This document shows, piece after piece, positions 8,077 to 14,897 of a stretch of 32,956 nucleotides of DNA; position 1 is the stretch's first letter; every line of letters starts with the position of its first letter. The DNA comes from Lentisphaerota bacterium (GTDB lineage Bacteria > Verrucomicrobiota > Kiritimatiellia > CAIQIC01 > Lenti-01): positions 1 through 32,956 of the forward strand of contig JAAZFE010000083.1 in assembly GCA_012511885.1 (NCBI GenBank). Reading direction: 5' to 3'. Made by a program: the position numbers and the translations under genes. The notes beneath the pieces were generated by a model that saw nothing but the letters and a program-made list of their open reading frames with translations, was not told the DNA's origin and did not search any database.

Positions 8077-9363
8077 ATGCCGATCCAGTCCACTTTTCCG
8101 GCCATTCGGTTCGCGGGGGCCTCCCGCCTGCGTTTCGGTGCAATGCTCCTGGCCGGCCTGGTGGCATCCCGCCCGGCGCCGGCGCAAGTTGTGCGCGGCA
8201 GCGACTGGATCGTGGCCTACAGCCTCCCCAGTCAGTCCGAGGACATCTATCTCAAAAACGGTTACGCGATCCGCGACCTGCTGGTGGCCGGTTTCGGGCA
8301 GTTGCAGGAGGGTCAGCAAGCCCACGTGGCCACCTATACATTCTCGGGCGATTCCATCGAGACCGGTGCAGCCGCCCCCATTCTGGAATCCATTTCGATG
8401 GCCTTGGACCGCGGCGCCAACGTGCATTTTGTGGTGGATAGCGCCATCAAACGCTCCAAGGAATTCCAGCCGGGGCTCTCGCTGAACCACCTCGCCCGGC
8501 GGCGCAACAACCCGTTGTCGCTGTCGGTTGGACCGCGCGCCACCCTCATGCACCACAAGGTGGCCCTGTTCGATTACGGCGACGAGCGGAAATGGACGCT
8601 GGTGGCATCGGGCAACTTCACCCGCGCCGCCAATCAGCGCCAGTGGAACATCGCCGTCCTCCTCCGCAATATCGAATTGCATCAAGCCTTCGCCGCCGAA
8701 ATGGACGAATTCCATGCCAACCGCTTCAGCAACAAGAAGAGCCGCGACCATGACCGCGCCAACTTCCGCCTGGAAGACAGTTGGGGCACCTGCTGGGTGC
8801 GCTTCGGCCCCTACCCCCGTCAAGCTGGCGGCGGCGTCAATGCCGAAACCGACATCCGTCGCCTGATCCAGGGCGCCCAGGAAGAAATCTATTTCTCGAT
8901 GCACCGCTTCAATCGCGCCCCCCTGCGCCGCGACCTCGTGGAAGCCGCCAATCGCGGCATTAAAGTGGTGGGCGTCATCCCCGAAAGCGATCGCGGCAAA
9001 GTCCCCCCGGCCATCTCCAGAAAAACCGTCAACTACTTCGCCAATCCCGCCAACTACACCACCACCAACCGCGTCACTCTCCTACCCGCCCGCGCCAGCG
9101 CCATCGAAACCACGTGGGACTCCGGCGAACAGGACCTCGTCCACACCAAATATGCCATCATCGATCCCAACGGAAAGCGCCCCTTTGTCGTCCATGGAGC
9201 CGCCAACTGGACCGTCTCCGGACTGGTTGCGCCCAGCGGCAACGACGAAAGCACTCTAATCCTGCGCCATCGCGGCATCGCCCAGGCCTTCCTCGAGCAG
9301 TTCCAGCGCATGACCGCCACCCCCGCCCAAACCACCAAAAAAGTCGAAAAATCTCCAAAATAA
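8077..9363 (+). CDS. Secreted phospholipase D-like (HKD) protein
   Basis: 428 residues with two HKD catalytic motifs: HHKVALFD (H159, K161, D166) followed by ASGNFTRAA, and HTKYAIID (H356, K358, D363) followed by HGAANWT. Two HKD motifs in one chain make the single active site of the PLD superfamily, which acts on phosphodiester bonds of lipids or nucleic acids. ATG 8077 gives a good Sec signal peptide (MPIQSTFPAIRFAGASRLRFGAMLLAGLVASRPAPAQ), so the enzyme is probably exported. An in-frame ATG at 8035 would add 14 residues that spoil the signal. The substrate cannot be read from the sequence. Confidence 0.85.
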   Translation: MPIQSTFPAIRFAGASRLRFGAMLLAGLVASRPAPAQVVRGSDWIVAYSLPSQSEDIYLKNGYAIRDLLVAGFGQLQEGQQAHVATYTFSGDSIETGAAAPILESISMALDRGANVHFVVDSAIKRSKEFQPGLSLNHLARRRNNPLSLSVGPRATLMHHKVALFDYGDERKWTLVASGNFTRAANQRQWNIAVLLRNIELHQAFAAEMDEFHANRFSNKKSRDHDRANFRLEDSWGTCWVRFGPYPRQAGGGVNAETDIRRLIQGAQEEIYFSMHRFNRAPLRRDLVEAANRGIKVVGVIPESDRGKVPPAISRKTVNYFANPANYTTTNRVTLLPARASAIETTWDSGEQDLVHTKYAIIDPNGKRPFVVHGAANWTVSGLVAPSGNDESTLILRHRGIAQAFLEQFQRMTATPAQTTKKVEKSPK

Positions 9364-9380
9364 AGCGGTTCAAAAACACA

Positions 9381-9403
9381 CGAGTGTCGGGCGTCGAGTG
9401 TCG
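9381..9403. repeat. Short direct repeat after the PLD-like gene
   Basis: CGAGTGTCG occurs twice (9381-9389 and 9395-9403) in the 121-bp non-coding gap between two convergent genes. It resembles other low-complexity intergenic oligo-repeats in this window. No terminator hairpin is evident. Confidence 0.35.
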
Positions 9404-9484
9404 AAAAAACAAATCCCTCCCCGCTGGTGGCGCAGCCGCCCCCCTGCTACTTTCTACCTTCCACCTGATACCATCTTCCACTGT

Positions 9485-10348
9485 TCATTCTGCCCAATGC
9501 TTCGCCAGACGGTCGAGGTGATAGCCGAAAAATTCAGCATTCCAGTGCGTCAGTCCTTCCTGTTCACGCAAAGGCAAGAAGCGCTGCACATCCTGCACCG
9601 CCAAACGCCAATCAATCCGGGCCATGGCGGCGCGCATGTGCTTCACATAGACATCGGCATCCACGGCAACCGCCTGCCCGGCCCAGGGTCCCTGTTGGTC
9701 CAAAGCATGGGCCAGCACATCCCAGCGCGGACGAATCCGACGCGATGCGAACCACAGGAAGTCGTACCAGTCCCGTCCCTTGACGTAGGGCCGGCACAAG
9801 AGCGCGTGCGATTTGGTGGCGAACGCCGACGGCAGATCCTGCACGGTCACTGGCACCGTCGCCGGAAACGACAGGTAGTGCGTTTCGAAGCCGGAGCCCT
9901 CGGGCGGCCGCGTGTCCACCTCCAGCTTGATCCGGATTTTTTTCCCCGCCATCCTCGAATATGGCAGTTTGAATTCCATCACAGCACCGGTGGAATCCGT
10001 TTTCAGCCACGCTTTGCGTACCGCCGAATCCCCCGGAGGCGGGTCGCTCATCTCCAGCCGGATACCATCCATCTCGCAGTCACGGCGCACCGCATCGAGG
10101 TACGGTGCCCAGCGGAAAACAGGATCAGGTCGCTTCAGTAAAAAATCCAAGTCTTCGGAAAAGCGCGGCAGGCCGTGGATGATCCTCAAGCAGGTCCCGC
10201 CGTGGAACATGGCTTCAGCAAAGAAACCGGCTCGCGACAGCGCCGCCAGAACAAACGTCTGGAGAATTTCCCCCAGAGCCAGCTCCTGCTCCAGGGCATT
10301 CGTCGGCGCATATTCATCGAGACGCGCTTTGAGTGTATCAGCATCCAT
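9485..10348 (-). CDS. abiEii: AbiEii/AbiGii-type nucleotidyltransferase toxin
   Basis: 287 residues of the minimal nucleotidyltransferase fold used by AbiEii toxins (type IV toxin-antitoxin, abortive phage infection). Motif I is FHGGTCLRIIHGLPRFSEDLDF (residues 48-69), with the GG-[ST] and D66/D68 metal ligands. A later acidic strand is KIRIKLEVD (ending D145). The C-terminal signature is KSHALLCRPYVKGRDWYDF (K179...K190, R192, D193, D196). Family toxins transfer nucleotides to RNA targets and stop growth. Translation starts at ATG 10348 inside the end of the antitoxin gene (11-nt overlap) behind a strong GGAGGTGAG site, the standard order antitoxin then toxin. Confidence 0.9.
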   Translation of the reverse strand: MDADTLKARLDEYAPTNALEQELALGEILQTFVLAALSRAGFFAEAMFHGGTCLRIIHGLPRFSEDLDFLLKRPDPVFRWAPYLDAVRRDCEMDGIRLEMSDPPPGDSAVRKAWLKTDSTGAVMEFKLPYSRMAGKKIRIKLEVDTRPPEGSGFETHYLSFPATVPVTVQDLPSAFATKSHALLCRPYVKGRDWYDFLWFASRRIRPRWDVLAHALDQQGPWAGQAVAVDADVYVKHMRAAMARIDWRLAVQDVQRFLPLREQEGLTHWNAEFFGYHLDRLAKHWAE

Positions 10349-10997
10349 GTCTCACCTCCCGCCGGAGTCCCTGCAAATAAGCGACCGTGCGCCGACTGCG
10401 CAGGCTGCGACAAATCGCCGCCAGCGGCCGAAAAGAAAGTTGCGCCAGGTTCTCCGGTTCGATGCGCAACGACTCTGTCAAATAGCCCAGGCCCTGCTCC
10501 GCCCAAGTGATGGTCCGGTTCAAATAGACCATGTCCGCAATGGCCCGCAACGGCGAGGCCATAAACACCCACGCCCCGTCCTCAAGCTTGACCGCTTCCA
10601 CTCCGGCGCGGGGATCGTCGGCCGGCACCCGCTGGAAAGTAAACACGCCCACCGGCGTCTTGAATGACCGGCTGCGCGCCGCCGTCACACTTGCCACTTG
10701 ATAGACTGCCTCCGGAATCAATCCGTGAACCGCCAGCGCCGACTCCAGGCTGATGTGCGACGGCCCATGCAACAGCGACGCCACGGTAAAGGGATGAGCC
10801 TCCGATTTCCGGAAGGGCGCGGCCAGAATGAACAGGCCCGGCTTGAGGCGAATCAACTCCTCCGCCTGCACCGCCCGATGCACCAACAGACGCCGCGCCC
10901 CGACTGTGGCATCTGGAAACAGGTTGGCAACCACCGTCGTGTCACAGAGTCCGCCCGGTGGCCCCAGTTTAAGCAATTTTTCGGTCAAAGTTTGCAT
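10338..10997 (-). CDS. abiEi: AbiEi-type antitoxin / transcriptional repressor
   Basis: 219 residues with an N-terminal winged-helix region (MQTLTEKLLKLGPPGGLCDTTVVANLFPDATVGARRLLVHRAVQAEELIRLKPGLFIL) and an AbiEi C-terminal domain (HISLESALAVHGLIPEAVYQVASVTAARSRSFKTPVGVFTFQRVP). AbiEi neutralises AbiEii without a stable complex and represses its own promoter by binding inverted repeats. The palindrome at 11009-11027, inside the predicted promoter, is the expected operator. Transcribed with the toxin. Confidence 0.88.
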   Translation of the reverse strand: MQTLTEKLLKLGPPGGLCDTTVVANLFPDATVGARRLLVHRAVQAEELIRLKPGLFILAAPFRKSEAHPFTVASLLHGPSHISLESALAVHGLIPEAVYQVASVTAARSRSFKTPVGVFTFQRVPADDPRAGVEAVKLEDGAWVFMASPLRAIADMVYLNRTITWAEQGLGYLTESLRIEPENLAQLSFRPLAAICRSLRSRRTVAYLQGLRREVRHGC

Positions 10998-11007
10998 TTC
11001 TGCGAAT

Positions 11008-11036
11008 AAATTACGAATCCCGTAATTCTATTGCAA
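11008..11036 (-). promoter_or_regulatory. AbiE promoter with overlapping operator-like palindrome
   Basis: On the minus strand, -35 TTGCAA (11031-11036) and -10 TAATTT (11008-11013) are separated by 17 bp. A perfect inverted repeat AATTACG-AATCC-CGTAATT (11009-11027) covers the spacer and most of the -10, placed to block RNA polymerase. The -10 ends only 10 nt before the antitoxin ATG (10997), so the mRNA would be almost leaderless. Confidence 0.55.
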
Positions 11037-11129
11037 GAATATATTTGGTTGTTCCACTCCCAAGTAGGGCGTGGTACCGCAAGCGCCTCGGTTTCCCGGT
11101 CCTGACGGGTCTGGCGGCCCCGCCCAATT

Positions 11130-11161
11130 TGGCAGCTGCCGGTTGTTGCCGGCAGTTGCCA
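11130..11161. repeat. Intergenic hairpin (13-bp arms)
   Basis: TGGCAGCTGCCGG (11130-11142) and CCGGCAGTTGCCA (11149-11161) form a 13-bp stem with one G-T wobble around a 6-nt loop TTGTTG. Its left part, GGCAGCTGCCGGTTGTT, also occurs exactly at 3559-3575, so this is a dispersed intergenic motif. It lies between the divergent AbiE operon and serA. Confidence 0.5.
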
Positions 11162-11201
11162 TGGTCTTCCTGCTGGGGTGCATCGCCACTTCGCAAGATA
11201 C

Positions 11202-11230
11202 TTGCGTGTGGCGCGATCGGGCGTTAGAGT
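11202..11230 (+). promoter_or_regulatory. Possible serA promoter
   Basis: -35-like TTGCGT (11202-11207) and -10-like TAGAGT (11225-11230) with a 17-bp spacer, 43 bp upstream of the serA ATG. The match is moderate and nothing else in the gap is better. Confidence 0.35.
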
Positions 11231-11273
11231 GCCCTCATTCTTCCTTATGCGAACAGGACAAGAGGAATAACGA

Positions 11274-12851
11274 ATGAAAAAGGTATTGATTCCAACTGCG
11301 CTGGATGCCATTGCCCGCGAAATTTTGACAGCCCACGGAGGCTATGAGGTGATTCAGGCCCCCAAGCGCGACCTCGCCGAACTGGTGGCCGAGCACCCGG
11401 ATATCCATGCGCTGATCGTGCGCAGCGAGAAAGTCACCGCCGACATCATTGATGCCTGCCCCTCGCTCAAGGTCATCGTCCGTGCCGGCGCGGGCTACAA
11501 CACCATTGATATCCGCCACGCCCGCAAAAAAGGCGTGGATGTCATGAACACGCCCGGCGCCAACTCCAACGCCGTGGCCGAAGAAGTGATTGCCATGATC
11601 CTGGCCGATGCCCGTCATATCGTGGCCGCCGACATTTCCTGCCGCGCGGGCGCGTGGGAAAAAGCCACGTTCATGGGTACCGAACTCGCGGGCAAAACCA
11701 TTGGCATTGTCGGTTTGGGCTACATCGGCCAATTGGTCGCCAAGCGCCTGGGCTGCTTCGAGGTCAAGCTGCTCGGCTTTGACCCGTTCACCTCGGCGGA
11801 AAAAGCCGCCGATTGCGGCATTGAGATCGTCCCCCTGCCCGAGCTCTTTGCCCGGGCGGACATTGTTACTCTGCATATTCCCGAAAACGATGAAACGCGC
11901 GGGATGATCAATCGCTCTTTGCTCGACCAGATGAAGCCTGGCGCCCGCCTCGTCAATTGCGCCCGCGCCGGCATTATCAATGAAGACGACCTGCGTGACG
12001 TCAAGGCCGAGAAGGACATTCGTTTTCTCAACGATGTCTATCCCCAGGACAAGGCCGGGCAGAAAAGCGTGGCCGACATCGCCGACCTGATGCTGCCGCA
12101 CCTGGGCGCCAGCACCATCGAGGCCAACCGCAAGGCCGCCGAGATGGCCGCCACCCAGCTCATCGGCCTGGACGACCACGGCATCACCAGCGCCGTCGTT
12201 AATCGCGATGTCCCTGCCGGGCTGGACCCCGCCTATGGACGGCTCGCCAACCTTCTGACCCGCATCTGCCGCAAGCTGCTCGGCCCCGAGGCCCGCCTCA
12301 AGGCCATCGAGACCAGCTTCTACGGCTCGCTCAAGCCCTTCGCCGACTGGCTCCTCACCCCCGTCACGGCCGGACTCAGCGCCGACTACGACACCAGCTG
12401 CGACCACAAGGCCACGCTCAACTTCCTGGCTGACATGGGCGTGGACTATATCAACCGGGTCACCGACGACCACAAGGCCTACACCAACTCCATCACGGTT
12501 GATCTCATCGGCACCCTCGACGCCGAGCGCCTCGTCCGGGCCAGCGTCCGTGGCACCGTCGAGGAAGGCAACCTGCTCGTCGCCCGCATCAACGACTACG
12601 ACAAGCTCTACATGGAGCCCAAGGGCCATTGGGTTGTCTTCACCTATGACGACCGTCCCGGGGTTCTCGGCCAAATCGCTGCGGCCCTCGCCGGCGAACA
12701 TATCAATATTAATGATGTGCGCAATCCGCACGACTCGAAGGGCCTCACCTCGATCGCCATCCTCAAGATCAACCAGCCTGCGCGCCAGGAGCTGATCCGC
12801 CAGATTGCCGACGCCATCAACGCCCGCGCCGCCTTCCACATCGAACTGTAG
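11274..12851 (+). CDS. serA: D-3-phosphoglycerate dehydrogenase (serine biosynthesis)
   Basis: 525 residues, the length of type I PGDH with an extra intervening domain. It oxidises 3-phosphoglycerate with NAD+ in the first step of serine synthesis. Substrate-domain motif VRAGAGYNTID (70-79); NAD-binding GLGYIG (147-152); catalytic Arg231 in NCARAGII; His276 in LMLPHLGAST. A C-terminal ACT domain (HWVVFTYDDRPGVLGQIAAALAGEHININDVRNPH, about 450-525) usually mediates serine feedback. The catalytic Glu of the usual DVFxxEP motif is replaced by Asp259 (DVYPQDKAG), as if from a distinct subfamily; the conservative change may keep activity. ATG 11274 is preceded by AAGAGGAA. Confidence 0.93.
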   Translation: MKKVLIPTALDAIAREILTAHGGYEVIQAPKRDLAELVAEHPDIHALIVRSEKVTADIIDACPSLKVIVRAGAGYNTIDIRHARKKGVDVMNTPGANSNAVAEEVIAMILADARHIVAADISCRAGAWEKATFMGTELAGKTIGIVGLGYIGQLVAKRLGCFEVKLLGFDPFTSAEKAADCGIEIVPLPELFARADIVTLHIPENDETRGMINRSLLDQMKPGARLVNCARAGIINEDDLRDVKAEKDIRFLNDVYPQDKAGQKSVADIADLMLPHLGASTIEANRKAAEMAATQLIGLDDHGITSAVVNRDVPAGLDPAYGRLANLLTRICRKLLGPEARLKAIETSFYGSLKPFADWLLTPVTAGLSADYDTSCDHKATLNFLADMGVDYINRVTDDHKAYTNSITVDLIGTLDAERLVRASVRGTVEEGNLLVARINDYDKLYMEPKGHWVVFTYDDRPGVLGQIAAALAGEHININDVRNPHDSKGLTSIAILKINQPARQELIRQIADAINARAAFHIEL

Positions 12852-12996
12852 CCCCCCCCTTCCCCGGCTCAACTGGTCACTGCGGTATATGGGAGAAAGG
12901 CGGTCTGGATGCATAAAATGATGGGAAAAGAATGGTTCCACCTGTCCGGGAATGGTGGTACCGTCTTCTAAAATCACCATTCAGATTGGAGCTGTT

Positions 12997-14163
12997 ATGC
13001 TGGACCAACCGTCCGCTCCCGTTTCCAACGACATTCCAGATTCTGTCCGACAATTTTGCGCGATTGCCGAACCGTATGTGGCGGATGAGAAATATGACGG
13101 GTTGTTTATCGAGGCGATGCGGGACATTACCGCGCTGCACATGGAGCGGTCGCCGTGGTATCGGCGGTTTGCGGAGCAGGCGGGGGTGAAGCCGGAGCGT
13201 ATTCGGACAATGGCGGCTGTGGTGGCGCTGCCGCCGGTGCACGCCAATTTTTTCAAGCAGCATGAAATCCGTTCGATTCATGAATCGCAGGTGAAAACGC
13301 ATTTGACGTCGTCGGGAACAACGGGGCAGAAGTCGCAGGTGTTTTTCGACGAGTTCACGCTGAAATGGGGGCGGGTGATGGCGCAGCACGAAATGGTTTG
13401 GCGCGGCGTGCCGGATGAGCGGCCGGCGCATTATTTGTTGAACGGATATGAGCCGTATAAGGGGTTCACAGTGGGCACGTCGAACACGACGGCGTATCTG
13501 ATGAGCTATGCGCCGGCGGCGGAGACGTTTTGGTCGCTGCGGTATGTGGGCGATGGGCGGCATGAGCTGGATCCGTTTGGGGCGGATGCCTGCCTTGAAC
13601 GGTGGGCGGCGGGAACGACGCCGGTGCGCATTCTGGGTTTTCCGTATTATTTATTTTATTTGCTGGAGCGTCGGCGCGCGCGGCGGCAGCCGGATTTGCG
13701 GTTGCCGGCGGGGAGCTTGGTGATTTTGGGCGGCGGCTGGAAGGGGCATGCGGACAAGAGTATTGCGAAGGGGAAGTTTTATCAGCAGATCAAGCAGCAA
13801 CTCGGCATTGAGGAGGAGTGGGTGATTGAGATTTTTGGTTCGGTCGAGCATAGCGTGCCGTACACGGATTGTCCGCGGCATCACTTGCATCAGCCGACAT
13901 GGTCGCGCGTGGTGATTCGCGATGTGAAAACGTTGGCCCCGGTGCCGGATGGGACGCCGGGATTTTTGTCGTTTTTGTCGCCGTATATTCCCGCCACGCC
14001 AGCGCACAGCGTGGTGATGGGCGATCTGGCGGTGCGGCATCCGGCGGGGTCGTGTCCGCTGGCAACATATCCGACACCGTGGTTTGAGATTCTGGGGCGG
14101 GCGGGGACATCGGCCAACCGCAGTTGCGCGGCGGCGGCGGCGGAGTTGCTCAAAACCAACTGA
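12997..14163 (+). CDS. LuxE-like acyl-protein synthetase
   Basis: 388 residues. The adenylating signature THLTSSGTTGQKSQVFFDE (residues 101-119) and the LuxE hallmark LVILGGGWKGHADKSI (241-256) identify a LuxE-type acyl-protein synthetase. In luminous bacteria LuxE activates a fatty acid as an acyl-AMP and hands it to the reductase LuxC. Here it is the first gene of a cluster containing LuxC and two PaaK-like domains but no luciferase, so the product is presumably an acyl group or aldehyde used for another purpose. Start ATG 12997 follows TTGGAGCTGTT; upstream in-frame codons (from 12952) lack family similarity. Codon use is G/T-ending, unlike upstream serA. Confidence 0.85.
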   Translation: MLDQPSAPVSNDIPDSVRQFCAIAEPYVADEKYDGLFIEAMRDITALHMERSPWYRRFAEQAGVKPERIRTMAAVVALPPVHANFFKQHEIRSIHESQVKTHLTSSGTTGQKSQVFFDEFTLKWGRVMAQHEMVWRGVPDERPAHYLLNGYEPYKGFTVGTSNTTAYLMSYAPAAETFWSLRYVGDGRHELDPFGADACLERWAAGTTPVRILGFPYYLFYLLERRRARRQPDLRLPAGSLVILGGGWKGHADKSIAKGKFYQQIKQQLGIEEEWVIEIFGSVEHSVPYTDCPRHHLHQPTWSRVVIRDVKTLAPVPDGTPGFLSFLSPYIPATPAHSVVMGDLAVRHPAGSCPLATYPTPWFEILGRAGTSANRSCAAAAAELLKTN

Positions 14164-14193
14164 GCGGGGATGGGCGCGGAGATTTAACGGTGA

Positions 14194-14233
14194 CGGAGAA
14201 GCGAAAGGCAAGCGAATGAAAGCATCTACGGGA
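14194..14233. repeat. 40-bp direct repeat, left copy (duplicated luxC start)
   Basis: Matches 14858-14897 with a single difference (A at 14210, G at 14874), 664 bp away. It includes the ribosome-binding region and first codons (ATGAAAGCATCTACGGGA) of the LuxC gene. The secreted-protein gene lies between the copies, as expected after a duplication or insertion at the luxC start. Confidence 0.85.
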
Positions 14234-14296
14234 GAGGCGGCGGCTGTGAAAGCCATGGGTTGCGGGAGTTATCCCCTGTGTGGAGGTTGCGAATGA
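14216..14296 (+). CDS. 26-codon mini-ORF, remnant luxC start or leader peptide
   Basis: Begins with the same MKASTG as the LuxC fusion, then diverges to a Cys/Gly-rich tail (AVKAMGCGSYPLCGGCE). Its stop codon overlaps the ATG of the next gene (ATGA at 14293-14296), and GGAGG for that gene lies inside it. It is most simply a relic of the 40-bp duplication, but the overlap means its translation would be coupled to the secreted-protein gene. Whether it is translated is unknown. Confidence 0.35.
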   Translation: MKASTGEAAAVKAMGCGSYPLCGGCE

Positions 14297-14883
14297 GAGT
14301 GTTTTTCATTTTTCTGATGGCGATTCTTTTGCTTGCTGTTGGTGCGTTGGGCAAGGATGTGACGTTGCAGATCACGGGAGCGGATGCGCTCACGTTAAGC
14401 CTTCCAGAGGGGTGGGTCGCGAGCGTCGCGCAGGTTGAAGTAAATGGCGACTTCGACGCGCCGCGCGAAATAATTGTTGTGAGTCCGTTCGAAGAGCCTG
14501 ACCCTTTGGCGTATGTGCCGCATTTGGACATCTATCGGCAAGCGCAATTTGTAGCCACCTCCAATTTGATGAGGCGCTTTCAATATATGCGCTTGCCGGT
14601 GTATCGTGAAAAAGACGGACAGTTCGTTATTGTAGAAGAGCTGATAGATGAATCGGGGACGGTGATTGGGTATTACGAGGTTATGAATGAAGAGGACGAC
14701 ATATTTTTAACCGCAGATATGAATCTGAATGGGACGACTTGGACGGCGAGCATGAAGTATCCTTCTGCGAAGCGGGATCAGATGGCTTCGTTTATTTCGG
14801 TGGTTAAATCTATTCGCGTGGCGTCCCAACCGGAAGGGATCGGGGATTCTCTGGCGGCGGAGAAGCGAAAGGCGAGCGAATGA
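14293..14883 (+). CDS. Small exported protein, weakly DcrB/PsbP-like
   Basis: 196 residues beginning with a clear Sec signal (MRVFFIFLMAILLLAVGALG). The mature part has alternating strands and ends MKYPSAKRDQMASFISVVKSIRV, a pattern like the last helix of DcrB/PsbP-type domains; this resemblance is weak and I assign no function. The start has GGAGG six nt upstream; an in-frame ATG at 14260 would disturb the signal. The last seven residues (EKRKASE) are encoded inside the right 40-bp repeat, so this tail comes from former intergenic DNA. The stop overlaps the LuxC start (ATGA). AT-richer than its neighbours; a likely later arrival in the operon. Confidence 0.7.
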   Translation: MRVFFIFLMAILLLAVGALGKDVTLQITGADALTLSLPEGWVASVAQVEVNGDFDAPREIIVVSPFEEPDPLAYVPHLDIYRQAQFVATSNLMRRFQYMRLPVYREKDGQFVIVEELIDESGTVIGYYEVMNEEDDIFLTADMNLNGTTWTASMKYPSAKRDQMASFISVVKSIRVASQPEGIGDSLAAEKRKASE

Positions 14884-14897
14884 AAGCATCTACGGGA
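14858..14897. repeat. 40-bp direct repeat, right copy (at the luxC start)
   Basis: Partner of 14194-14233. It spans the last codons of the exported protein, the overlapping ATG at 14880 and the first LuxC codons. Confidence 0.85.

Noticed and set aside
11235-12980. 581-codon frame antisense to serA
   Set aside because: A compositional shadow of serA without recognisable domains; serA is complete on the other strand.
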